DNA of 64,000 nt. Source: Comamonadaceae bacterium (GTDB lineage Bacteria > Pseudomonadota > Gammaproteobacteria > Burkholderiales > Burkholderiaceae_C). Below, piece after piece: positions 56,339 through 64,000 of the stretch (position 1 is its first letter; every line of letters starts with the position of its first letter). A program made the position numbers and the translations under genes. The stretch is taken from the NCBI GenBank assembly GCA_947455145.1, contig CANGME010000007.1:62001-126000 (forward strand), given 5' to 3'. The notes below the pieces were generated by a model. That model ran no database searches. It worked only from the letters and a program-made list of their open reading frames with translations, and had not been told where the DNA came from.

Positions 56339-58194
56339 TTCCCACCTTGTCCTCTTCCCAAATCCTGCGCGAGGTGTTCGGCTACGAACAGTTTCGCGGC
56401 CCGCAAGAAGCCATTGTTTCCCACGTCATTAGCGGCGGTGACGCGCTGGTTCTCATGCCCACGGGCGGCGGCAAGTCGCTTTGCTACCAAATCCCGGCAA
56501 TTGCGCGACAACAAGCGGGCCAGGGCGTCACCGTCGTCATTTCGCCCTTGATTGCGCTCATGCACGACCAGGTAGGCGCGCTGCACGAGGCCGGGGTGGA
56601 GGCCGAATTCCTCAACTCCACCCTCACCGGTGAGCAAGCCTCTGCGCTGGAAAAGCGCTTGCTGCGCGCCGATTTGACGATGTTGTACGCCGCGCCCGAG
56701 CGCATCACCACACCGCGTTTTTTGGCGCTACTGGATTCGCTGCATGAGCGGGGTCTGTTGTCGATGTTCGCCATTGACGAAGCGCACTGCGTGAGCCAAT
56801 GGGGCCACGACTTTCGCCCCGAGTATCGCGCCCTCACCGTGCTGCATGAGCGCTATGCCGGTGTGCCGCGCATGGCGCTCACCGCCACGGCCGATGCGCT
56901 GACCCGCGCCGACATCGTGGAGCGCCTGCAACTGGAAGACGCGCAACAGTTCGTCAGCAGCTTTGACCGCCCCAACATCCGCTACAAAATTGTGGAGAAA
57001 AAGGACGCGACCCAGCAGTTGCTGCGCTTCATCCAGCACGAACACGAGGGGGATGCGGGCATCGTCTATTGCCAGTCACGCCGCAAGGTGGAAGACATTG
57101 CCCAGACCCTGTGCGCTGCGGGTCTGAACGCCCTGCCCTATCATGCCGGGCTGGACCCCATGGTGCGCCAAACCCACCAAGACAGTTTTCTGCGCGAAGA
57201 TGGCATCGTCATGGTGGCCACCATTGCCTTTGGCATGGGCATCGACAAGCCCGATGTGCGCTTTGTCGCACACCTGGACATGCCCAAGAACATCGAAGGC
57301 TACTACCAGGAGACGGGCCGCGCCGGGCGCGACGGCGCACCCGCCAACGCCTGGATGGGCTACGGCCTGCAAGACGTGGTGAACCAGCGGCGCATGATTG
57401 ACGAGAGCCCCGCAGGCGACGATTTCAAACAAGTCATGCGCGGCAAGCTCGACGCCCTGCTGACCCTGGCCGAAGGCGCGGACTGCCGCCGTGTGCGGCT
57501 GCTGGCCTACTTTGATGAAGCCAGCCTTCCTTGCATGAATTGCGACAACTGCCTGAACCCGCCCAACGTGTGGGACGGCACCGACGCAGCGCGCAAACTG
57601 CTCAGCACCATCTACCGCGTGCAGCAGGCCAGCGGTATCAGCTTTGGCGCGGGCCACATCATGGACATCGTGCGCGGCAAGACCACCGACAAAGTCACGC
57701 AGTTTGGCCACGAGGGGCTGACCACCTTTGGCATCGGCGCGAGCTTTAGCGAGCTTCAGTTGCGCGGCGTGCTGCGCCAGCTCATCGCCACCGGTGCTCT
57801 TAACGTCGATGGCCAAGCCTTCAACACGCTGCAACTCACCGAGCAGTCACGCGCCGTGCTCAAGGGCGAGGTGGCGGTGCGTTTGCGCGAATCGGTCTCC
57901 ACCCCGGCGGAGCGCAAAACCAAACGTGGTGCGAGTCCTTCCTCAAAACCTAATGCCGCACCGCTGACACTGGACGATGCAGCACAGCTTCGTTTCGCGG
58001 CCCTCAAAGCCTGGCGCGGCGAAGTCGCGCGCGAACACAACCTACCCGCCTACGTCATCTTCCACGACGCCACCCTGGCCGCCATCGCCGAGCGTGTGCC
58101 GCAGACTCTGGACGATCTGCAAGGCATCAGCGGAATTGGGGCGAAGAAGCTGGAGGCTTATGGGGAAGAGGTATTGCGGGTGGTGGGGCTTTAA
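56323..58194 (+). CDS. recQ: ATP-dependent DNA helicase RecQ
   Basis: A 623-residue superfamily-2 helicase that works 3' to 5' in recombination repair. The P-loop is TGGGKS near 47-52, the D-E-A-H box at about 152-155 is followed by [13 protein letters not shown], and motif VI is [10 protein letters not shown]. The RQC zinc cysteines appear in CMNCDNC. The C-terminal HRDC domain (about 548-620) ends [21 protein letters not shown] start at 56323 overlaps the rhodanese gene. It is convergent with the AAA gene with a four-base overlap. Confidence 0.95.
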   Translation: MGTDVVPTLSSSQILREVFGYEQFRGPQEAIVSHVISGGDALVLMPTGGGKSLCYQIPAIARQQAGQGVTVVISPLIALMHDQVGALHEAGVEAEFLNSTLTGEQASALEKRLLRADLTMLYAAPERITTPRFLALLDSLHERGLLSMFAIDEAHCVSQWGHDFRPEYRALTVLHERYAGVPRMALTATADALTRADIVERLQLEDAQQFVSSFDRPNIRYKIVEKKDATQQLLRFIQHEHEGDAGIVYCQSRRKVEDIAQTLCAAGLNALPYHAGLDPMVRQTHQDSFLREDGIVMVATIAFGMGIDKPDVRFVAHLDMPKNIEGYYQETGRAGRDGAPANAWMGYGLQDVVNQRRMIDESPAGDDFKQVMRGKLDALLTLAEGADCRRVRLLAYFDEASLPCMNCDNCLNPPNVWDGTDAARKLLSTIYRVQQASGISFGAGHIMDIVRGKTTDKVTQFGHEGLTTFGIGASFSELQLRGVLRQLIATGALNVDGQAFNTLQLTEQSRAVLKGEVAVRLRESVSTPAERKTKRGASPSSKPNAAPLTLDDAAQLRFAALKAWRGEVAREHNLPAYVIFHDATLAAIAERVPQTLDDLQGISGIGAKKLEAYGEEVLRVVGL

Positions 58195-60563
58195 CTCGTC
58201 GGCGTCATAAACCCCATGCCGCGCGACTCGCGCACTTCGGGCTTCACACGGTGTTCGGCTTCCAGTTGCGCTAAAAACTCCAAGGGCTCCAACGCCACAT
58301 CCAAGATCACAGCTTGCCGTCGCACAGCGGCAAAGTCACCCAGGCAGAGTTGTGTCAGCTCGGCCAGTCGGGTTTTGATCTCTGGAGTGAAAGCTGCGGC
58401 GTCACCAGCCAGGGCTTCTGTCGCGAACATGGCTTCGCGTTGCGCGGGTTTGAGCGGTTTGAACTGAATCTTGAAAGTGAAGCGCCGCAACGCGGCCTGG
58501 TCGATGCTGTCGAACAAGTTGGTGGTGCAGATAAAGATGCCGTTGAAACGCTCCATGCCTTGCAGCATTTCGTTCACCTCGGTCACCTCGTAGGTGCGTT
58601 GCGCGCCACGTCGGTCTTGCAAAAAACTGTCGGCCTCGTCCAGCAGGAGCACGGCGTTCTCCGCTTGCGCCTCGGCAAACATGGCAGCCATGTTGTGCTC
58701 GGTCTCGCCGATGAACTTGCTCATCAAGTCGCTGGCCTGCTTGATGATGAGGCCGCGCCCCAGGGTGTTGGCAATGTGCTCGGCCAAGGCGGTTTTGCCG
58801 CTGCCCGGTGGGCCGTAAAAACACAGGGTGCCGTGGCCGCGCGCTTGCAGGGCTTGCACCATGCGCGGCACTTCAAAACGGCTCTCAACGTGGAGCAGGC
58901 TCAGGTCGTAATGGGTGACGGACTCGCGCGTGGGCGCGTCGCCGGGGCGTTGGCCCAGGGCGAGGTCGGCGTTGTGGAGTTGGCGCTCGATCAGGGTTTC
59001 TTGCGCACAACTCTGCGCGTCGCCGGAGCGACTATGAAGGTCCGCCAGCTCGCTAACCGGAAGCGCTGGCCCGACCAACCCGGCAAAGCGCACCGCCGTG
59101 CGGATCTGCGCCGGCGTCAGACCCTTGCGCGCGGCCAGCCGGGCCACGAAGGCGTCACTCACGTCCACGCCTTCCAGCGTCTTGCGCACCAAGCCCTCGC
59201 GCGCGCCAGGCGGCGGGCTTTTGAGCTCCAGGTGGTAGGCAAAGCGGCGGCGAAACGCCGGGTCGATTTGCTCGATGCGGTTGGTCACCCACAGCGTGGG
59301 CACGGTGTTGGACTCCAAAATTTGGTTGACCCAGGCCTTGCCGCTGACGCTGGCGTTGCGCGGCACGGCCACTTGGTCGGCGCGCGCCAACCACTGAGCG
59401 GCCTCGTTGGAGATGGGCGGAAAGACATCTTCTACCTCGTCAAACAACAGCGCAGAGTGGGCGCTGCCCTTGAGAAACACCTGCGCGATTTGTAGCGAGC
59501 GGTAGCGGTCACGCCCGCTCAAAGAGTTGCCGTCGCGGTCGGCGTACTCCACCTCGTACAGCTCCAGTCCGGCGCTTTGTGCCACCACTTTGGCCAGCTC
59601 GGTCTTGCCCGTGCCCGGTGGGCCGTACAACAGCACGTTAACCCCCGCTTCACCGCGCGCCACGGCGTTGCGCAGCAGGGCACAGAGCATGTCCACGTCT
59701 TGCGCCACGAACGCGAAGTCACCCACGTTCAGCGCGCTTTTGGTCGAGGGCCGGGTGAAGACGGCCATCAACTCGGCCTGGTCGCGGTACTGGCGCATCA
59801 GCACGGGGGGCAGCTTGTCGCTGACCTTCATCAGGTCGGCCATGTCGGTGATGTTGTGCTCGGAGAGCAGGTTTTCCACCAAGCCGATGCGTTCCAGACG
59901 CGAGCCCGCGCGCAAGGCTTCACCGACTTCATTGGCGTTCACGCCCGCCAGCTCGGCAATCACCGCGTAGCCTTCAGGCGCGCTGTTGACCTTGAACTCC
60001 ACCAACAGGCTGCGCAGCTCACGCTGGTAGCGCGCCAGCGTGCCGTAGAGCAGCAGCGCGCGCTCTGCTTGGTTGAGCTGTAACAAGCTGGCCAGGGCGT
60101 CAATGTTTTTCTCGACCAGGGTGGATTGTTTTTTCAGCGCCTGGGTGAGCCAGTCTTTGGTGGCCACCAGCACGCTCATCAGGTCTTTGGGCTGGGCCTT
60201 GGCGTATTCGTCCAGGTAGAAGAACAGGGTGCCTTCTTCAAACGGGCCACGCCAGTCGCCAAAGCGCGCCAAAAATTCAACGGGGCTTAAACCCTCGTGG
60301 CCGCTCCAGGCCTCGTTGTTAGCGCAGCGCCAGGTAAGAAATTCGCGCAGCCGCTGCAACACAGGCAGGGGCCAGACCAGGTGACGGCCCGCCAAAGAGG
60401 TGACACCGTTGAGGTCACGCCGAGCGTTAAAGCCCGAACCCATGCGCGCGGCCAGGGTCAGGACGAATTGGGAGCACATCAAGTCCAGCACAGGCGCATC
60501 TTTGAGCCCTGGAGAAACCAGAAGCTGTCCATTCGACTTTTCTGCCAACAAACGCTTGACCAT
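58191..60563 (-). CDS. Double AAA+ ATPase
   Basis: A 790-residue protein with two AAA modules in CDC48-like order. The first P-loop is [12 protein letters not shown] near 312-320 with Walker [12 protein letters not shown]; the second is [13 protein letters not shown] near 583-591 with [10 protein letters not shown]. Both retain their catalytic glutamate. The 300-residue N-terminal part (helical, starting [13 protein letters not shown]) is not recognised. Proteins of this kind occur in many beta-proteobacteria without an assigned role. It starts divergently from a 46-residue membrane protein gene. Confidence 0.9.
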   Translation of the reverse strand: MVKRLLAEKSNGQLLVSPGLKDAPVLDLMCSQFVLTLAARMGSGFNARRDLNGVTSLAGRHLVWPLPVLQRLREFLTWRCANNEAWSGHEGLSPVEFLARFGDWRGPFEEGTLFFYLDEYAKAQPKDLMSVLVATKDWLTQALKKQSTLVEKNIDALASLLQLNQAERALLLYGTLARYQRELRSLLVEFKVNSAPEGYAVIAELAGVNANEVGEALRAGSRLERIGLVENLLSEHNITDMADLMKVSDKLPPVLMRQYRDQAELMAVFTRPSTKSALNVGDFAFVAQDVDMLCALLRNAVARGEAGVNVLLYGPPGTGKTELAKVVAQSAGLELYEVEYADRDGNSLSGRDRYRSLQIAQVFLKGSAHSALLFDEVEDVFPPISNEAAQWLARADQVAVPRNASVSGKAWVNQILESNTVPTLWVTNRIEQIDPAFRRRFAYHLELKSPPPGAREGLVRKTLEGVDVSDAFVARLAARKGLTPAQIRTAVRFAGLVGPALPVSELADLHSRSGDAQSCAQETLIERQLHNADLALGQRPGDAPTRESVTHYDLSLLHVESRFEVPRMVQALQARGHGTLCFYGPPGSGKTALAEHIANTLGRGLIIKQASDLMSKFIGETEHNMAAMFAEAQAENAVLLLDEADSFLQDRRGAQRTYEVTEVNEMLQGMERFNGIFICTTNLFDSIDQAALRRFTFKIQFKPLKPAQREAMFATEALAGDAAAFTPEIKTRLAELTQLCLGDFAAVRRQAVILDVALEPLEFLAQLEAEHRVKPEVRESRGMGFMTPTS

Positions 60564-60686
60564 CCAAGCCCTCCATCAGGTTGCATGACAAGGTCACCAT
60601 AACGCAGTCTGGGGAAAATGTAAAATCCGGGTATGTTTACTTGTTTCTCGCGCCAAGCGGGAATCCAGCTTCCTTAGGAAACCCCC

Positions 60687-60827
60687 ATGTCAAGCCACGA
60701 CCACTCAGCCAAGCCCCAGTCCGACGACCCGATGGAAAAAATCGTGCATGCGATTCCCTACGTGATTCCCGCTGCCGGTGCACTGTTGATTTTTTTGCTG
60801 GCTTTCATTGCCGTGACTATGGCCTAA
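60687..60827 (+). CDS. Small single-span membrane protein (46 aa)
   Basis: An unrecognised 46-residue protein. The first 20 residues are polar (MSSHDHSAKPQSDDPMEKIV); the last 26 (HAIPYVIPAAGALLIFLLAF and IAVTMA) form one membrane span with a Pro-x-x-Pro kink. An AGGAAA site lies six bases before the ATG. It stands alone between the divergent AAA gene and the convergent modC gene. Function is unknown; similar short proteins accompany cytochrome or respiratory complexes in other bacteria, but nothing here supports that. Confidence 0.6.
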   Translation: MSSHDHSAKPQSDDPMEKIVHAIPYVIPAAGALLIFLLAFIAVTMA

Positions 60828-60846
60828 AGGCCACCGCCGCCAGCAC

Positions 60847-62010
60847 TTAATTGCGCTGCGGCATGATGTGAACCCCCTGCGCGGGCAGGTTCACCACCAC
60901 TTCCGAGCCCACCCCCACCTTGAGCGAGCGTAAGTGCGCGCTGGACAGGTTCAGCGTCAAGCGCTGACCGGGCAGGGCCTGTGGCATCAGCGTGCACAGG
61001 CTGGTTTCACCCAGCGATAGCAAGTCCACGAGTTCACAAGCGATCCGGTTCACAGGCTCATCGCGGCCCGTTGGCGTGAGGCACAGGGCTTCATTAGCCC
61101 GCCCGACATCCACCTCCTCGCCCGCCAGCACCCAGCTCACCGCCGCGCCATCCTTGAGCCGGTTTTTGTCCCGCACCTGCAAATCCAGTGATGCGCCCGA
61201 CACTTCATCCGCCCAGCGCAGCAAACCCCAACCCGGCTGCTGTTTGAAAAATTGCCCCTTGAAGTGGTTTTGAATCCCCACCAAGTCCGCCACCCGGGCG
61301 TTGCGTGGGCTGGCAAACACCTGCGCGGGCGGGCCGCTTTGCAAGGTTTCGCCTGCGTCCAAAATCACCACCCGGTCGGCCAGACGCCGCGCCTCGGACA
61401 GGTCATGCGTGACCAGCACCATCGGGGTGGACACGTCTTTACGCAGCGCGGCGAGTTCGCGGTACAGGGTTTGACGCGTGGGCTCGTCCACGGCGGAGAA
61501 GGGCTCGTCCAACAGCAGCACACCCGCGCGGGGTGACGTATCGCCATCCTGCGGCGTGACGCGCATCAGCGCCCGCGCCAAGGCCACACGTTGTTGCTGT
61601 CCGCCCGAGAGTTGCGCCGGGCGGCGTTGCTCTAACCCAGCCAAGCCCAGGCGCTCGAACAAGGCTTTGATTTTTTTATCGTCGGCCCTTTCAGAACTTG
61701 CACCAGCAGCCACGTTTTCCAGAGCGCTCAAGTGCGGAAACAAGGCATAGCTTTGAAACACCAGCCCTACGCGCCGTTGTTGCGGCGTCCAGTGGATGCC
61801 CTGGGCCGAATCAAACCAGACCTCTGAGCCTGCTTGCACCGAGCCCGTCAGGCCGGGTGCACGCAGCAACCCAGCAACCGCCCGCAGCAGCGAGGTTTTG
61901 CCGCTGCCCGATGGCCCGAGCAAGGCGACCAACTCGCCCGCCTCGCAGTCGAACTCGGCATTCAGGCGCATTGGATACGCGTTGTTTAGTCGAACCTGTA
62001 GCTTGGCCAT
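60847..62010 (-). CDS. modC: Molybdate ABC transporter ATP-binding protein
   Basis: A 387-residue ATPase. Walker A is GPSGSGKT at residues 32-39, the signature is LSGGQQQRVALARAL near 137-150, Walker B is LLLDEPFSAVD, and the switch region LVTHDLSEARR is typical. The C-terminal about 130 residues carry a TOBE/Mop-type domain (NRLKDGAAVSWVLAGEEVD) that in ModC binds oxyanion. It follows modB by 15 bases. The substrate call rests on both genes together; related sulfate or tungstate transporters cannot be excluded. Confidence 0.88.
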   Translation of the reverse strand: MAKLQVRLNNAYPMRLNAEFDCEAGELVALLGPSGSGKTSLLRAVAGLLRAPGLTGSVQAGSEVWFDSAQGIHWTPQQRRVGLVFQSYALFPHLSALENVAAGASSERADDKKIKALFERLGLAGLEQRRPAQLSGGQQQRVALARALMRVTPQDGDTSPRAGVLLLDEPFSAVDEPTRQTLYRELAALRKDVSTPMVLVTHDLSEARRLADRVVILDAGETLQSGPPAQVFASPRNARVADLVGIQNHFKGQFFKQQPGWGLLRWADEVSGASLDLQVRDKNRLKDGAAVSWVLAGEEVDVGRANEALCLTPTGRDEPVNRIACELVDLLSLGETSLCTLMPQALPGQRLTLNLSSAHLRSLKVGVGSEVVVNLPAQGVHIMPQRN

Positions 62011-62025
62011 GGTCGCTGACCGTTC

Positions 62026-62706
62026 CTAGCGCTCTTGCAAGCTGCGCGACGCGGCTTGACGTTTATCCGCCGCAAACACCAGCGCCAGCGCCACGACAGA
62101 CAAACCCACCAGCGCCAAGGCCATGCTGTGGGCGCTGGCCATATCAAAGGCCTGTACCCGGTCGTAAATCGCCACGCTCAGGGTGCGGGTCTCGCCGGGG
62201 ATGTTGCCGCCCACCATCAGCACCACGCCGAACTCGCCCAGCGTGTGCGCGACAGTCAGCGCCACGCCCGCCAGCAGGCCGGGCCAGGCCAGCGGCAGCT
62301 CAATTTTCCAGAAGGTTTGCGCGGTGCTCAGGCCCGACACCCAAGCGGCCTCGCGCAAGCTGTGAGGCAGGGCGGCAAAAGCACGTTGGATGGGTTGCAC
62401 CATGAAGGGCAGGTTGACCAGCACACTGGCCAGCAGCAGGCCTTCAAAGCTAAAGACCAAGCGCAGATTCACATGATCGGCCAGCCAGCCACCGACGGGT
62501 GAGCCCTGGCCCAGGCCGATCAACAGATAAAAACCAATCACGGTCGGCGGCAAGAGCAGGGGCAACAACAGCAGGGCCTCCAGCAAAGGCTTCCCTCGCC
62601 ACTCGGTCATTGCCAGCCAGCGTGCCAGCGCCAAGCCCAGAGGCAGCAACACCACCGCCGTCAAAGCGGCGAGCCATAGGGAAACACGAGCAGCTTGCCA
62701 ATCCAT
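62026..62706 (-). CDS. modB: Molybdate ABC transporter permease
   Basis: A 226-residue inner-membrane permease with five to six spans. The family EAA loop appears as AALPHSLREAAWVSGLSTAQTF, preceded by ASVLVNLPFMVQPIQRAFA, as in ModB; LAHTLGEFGVVLMVGGNIPG-like residues follow the next helix. A periplasmic receptor gene modA is not upstream: the next genes are a SemiSWEET protein and a diguanylate cyclase. Confidence 0.92.
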   Translation of the reverse strand: MDWQAARVSLWLAALTAVVLLPLGLALARWLAMTEWRGKPLLEALLLLPLLLPPTVIGFYLLIGLGQGSPVGGWLADHVNLRLVFSFEGLLLASVLVNLPFMVQPIQRAFAALPHSLREAAWVSGLSTAQTFWKIELPLAWPGLLAGVALTVAHTLGEFGVVLMVGGNIPGETRTLSVAIYDRVQAFDMASAHSMALALVGLSVVALALVFAADKRQAASRSLQER

Positions 62707-62753
62707 GGGGCGATTATCAACGCGTAATGGTTGAGCTTTGGCAGATCAACAGC

Positions 62754-63014
62754 TTAGCGATAACGCAGCTTCATCACCAAAATCCCAGCAGAAAGCGTCA
62801 GGGTAATAATGTTGGCGATCACGATGGGCCAAGCTTGGAGCATAAGGCCGTAGGTCAGCCAAAGAGCAACGCCAACCGTGAACGTGCTGTACATGCCCAA
62901 GGAAACGCCACTGACGTCTCGGGTGGTGAAGGTGTGCCAGGCTTGAGGCACAAAGCTCAGCGTGGTGAGTGCCGCAGCGAAATAGCCGACCAGCTCAGTC
63001 AAAGGAACTGACAT
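62754..63014 (-). CDS. SemiSWEET family transporter
   Basis: An 86-residue protein with three membrane spans, the half-size bacterial relative of sugar-transporting SWEETs; it functions as a dimer. The P-Q motif is in LSFVPQAWHTFTTRDVSGVS, followed by LGMYSTFTVGVALWLTYG and a third span ending in MKLRYR. The gene overlaps no neighbour; the diguanylate cyclase stop lies two bases upstream of its start, so the two are probably co-transcribed. The sugar transported is unknown. Confidence 0.9.
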   Translation of the reverse strand: MSVPLTELVGYFAAALTTLSFVPQAWHTFTTRDVSGVSLGMYSTFTVGVALWLTYGLMLQAWPIVIANIITLTLSAGILVMKLRYR

Positions 63015-63016
63015 CG

Positions 63017-64000
63017 TCAGAAGGTCTCAGGACGAGTCTGAAGCATATCGGCGCTATAGACGACGACACAGTTACGACCCTGGGATTTGGCGCGATAAAG
63101 GGCGCGGTCAGCGTTGCCGATCAGCTCTTCTTGTGTCGAACCATGCAAGGGGTAATCCGCCATGCCGATGGACAACGTGGCCTGGATTTGCTGTCCCGCA
63201 GCGCTAATAACTGAGTCGGCAAAGGTTTGACGCCACTCCTCGGCCCTCGTTAGCGCAACGGCTTGGGGCATATTGGGCAACAGCAGCAAAAACTCCTCGC
63301 CGCCAAACCGGCACACCACATCCTCAGCACGCGCCTTGTCGTGCAAAAGATGGGCCAGGCCTTTGATAACTTCATCTCCGGCTTGATGACCGTATTTGTC
63401 GTTGATGCTTTTGAAGTGGTCAATGTCGATGAGCATGAGCCACATTGCTTGGCCGTCTCGCTTGGAATGGGCAAGTTCGCGCGGCATGGTGCTGTCCAGG
63501 TAGCGCCGGTTGTACAGACCAGTGAGTGGGTCACGATTGGCCTGTTCTGTGAGTTGGGCTTGAAGTTTTTGGTTGACTTCCAACTGGACCTGTAGATTTG
63601 CATTGGCAAGCGTCAAAGCGTGCTCGCTTTGACGCAATTCGCGCCGGGTATGGCGCAGATGGATGCTGCGCTTATATGCCGCGCTGGAGACGATCAGCAT
63701 ATAGACCAAAAGGCCGGCAATGGACAGTCCAGTGGTTAGTGCGTCAGTGGCCAGCGCAAATTGCAGGTGGAAGACAAAATCCCAGAGCAGCACGCCGCCA
63801 ACAAAGAACAAGGTAACTTGCAAGGCCCCTATCAGGTTGCGATAAAACGCAACGTTCATCAACGTGGCGCTGAAAAAGGCGAAGGTGACCCACAGCGGCA
63901 ACCCTGCTCCGGCACACCATAGACCCAAAACAAAGGCGTCAAGCAACAGATTTTTGAACTCAGCATCCAAGGGATGCGACGCACGCCGTGCGCGCCAAAA
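63017..64000 (-). CDS. Diguanylate cyclase with membrane sensor domain, partial
   Basis: The 3' 328 codons of a GGDEF protein; the frame stays open to the right edge of the window, so the N-terminus is missing. Visible are about five membrane spans resembling the MASE2 sensor (R-R-A-S-H-P-L-D-A-E-F-K-N-L-L-L at its start), a coiled linker, then the GGDEF domain from DPLTGLYNRRYLD to the active loop G-G-E-E-F. An R-A-E-D inhibitory site five residues before that loop is intact, so it should make cyclic di-GMP and be subject to product inhibition. Confidence 0.88.
   Translation of the reverse strand, partial: FWRARRASHPLDAEFKNLLLDAFVLGLWCAGAGLPLWVTFAFFSATLMNVAFYRNLIGALQVTLFFVGGVLLWDFVFHLQFALATDALTTGLSIAGLLVYMLIVSSAAYKRSIHLRHTRRELRQSEHALTLANANLQVQLEVNQKLQAQLTEQANRDPLTGLYNRRYLDSTMPRELAHSKRDGQAMWLMLIDIDHFKSINDKYGHQAGDEVIKGLAHLLHDKARAEDVVCRFGGEEFLLLLPNMPQAVALTRAEEWRQTFADSVISAAGQQIQATLSIGMADYPLHGSTQEELIGNADRALYRAKSQGRNCVVVYSADMLQTRPETF

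Noticed and set aside
58314-59495. 393-codon open frame antisense to the AAA ATPase gene
   Set aside because: Shadow of a high-GC gene on the other strand; no motif or ribosome binding site.

Overview
The window looks like a chromosomal segment of a Burkholderiales bacterium, most probably of the family Comamonadaceae (Rhodoferax/Polaromonas-like). The reasons are the high GC, six tripartite-tricarboxylate (Bug) receptors without permeases, a TorF-glnK-amtB unit, a methionine synthase split into two genes, and short palindromes that translate to RPELVEG-like peptides. The genus is inference. No rRNA, tRNA, CRISPR array, insertion sequence or phage block was seen.

Layout. 1-7.7 kb: an IclR regulator and a catabolic unit in which a flavin-dependent luciferase-like monooxygenase, its flavin reductase and an alpha/beta hydrolase are interleaved with Bug receptors. 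7.2-16 kb (minus strand): lytic transglycosylase MltA, a fused indolepyruvate-type 2-oxoacid:ferredoxin oxidoreductase, fused isobutyryl-CoA mutase IcmF and a cupin. 16-25 kb: an ACMSD-like amidohydrolase, a VOC protein, a quinone oxidoreductase, a TRAP transporter and an acetoacetyl-CoA synthetase-like ligase, suggesting uptake and activation of an organic acid. 25-31 kb: purB, yaeQ, a TerC-family gene behind a yybP-ykoY (Mn2+) riboswitch, and a BepA-like protease. 32.3-34.3 kb: a lower-GC island of two genes, each encoding an R-N-x-x-A-H motif typical of HEPN RNases; this is the best candidate for an undescribed system. 34.5-39 kb: a tandem-duplicated SGNH hydrolase, an aldose epimerase and glcEF without glcD. 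39-44 kb: torF-glnK-amtB under a sigma-54 promoter with an NtrC-like site, and divergent comM. 44-48 kb: two MFS transporters and two envelope proteins. 48-53 kb: metH split into a pterin/B12/activation gene behind an SAH riboswitch and a separate homocysteine-methyltransferase gene, with a cyclic-nucleotide-binding protein between them. 53-64 kb: a HlyD/ABC exporter, rhodanese, recQ, a double-AAA ATPase, modBC without modA, a SemiSWEET protein and a diguanylate cyclase running off the right edge.

Non-coding signals with good support are the two riboswitches, each with a visible alternative pairing, the sigma-54 promoter, the amtB terminator, a 14-bp inverted repeat over the start codon of a holin-like gene, and four copies of one palindromic element. 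Three of those copies lie in frame inside conserved enzymes (acetoacetyl-CoA synthetase, GlcF, MetH). Two 46-residue single-span membrane proteins with good ribosome binding sites (15958 and 60687) are easy to miss and are listed.
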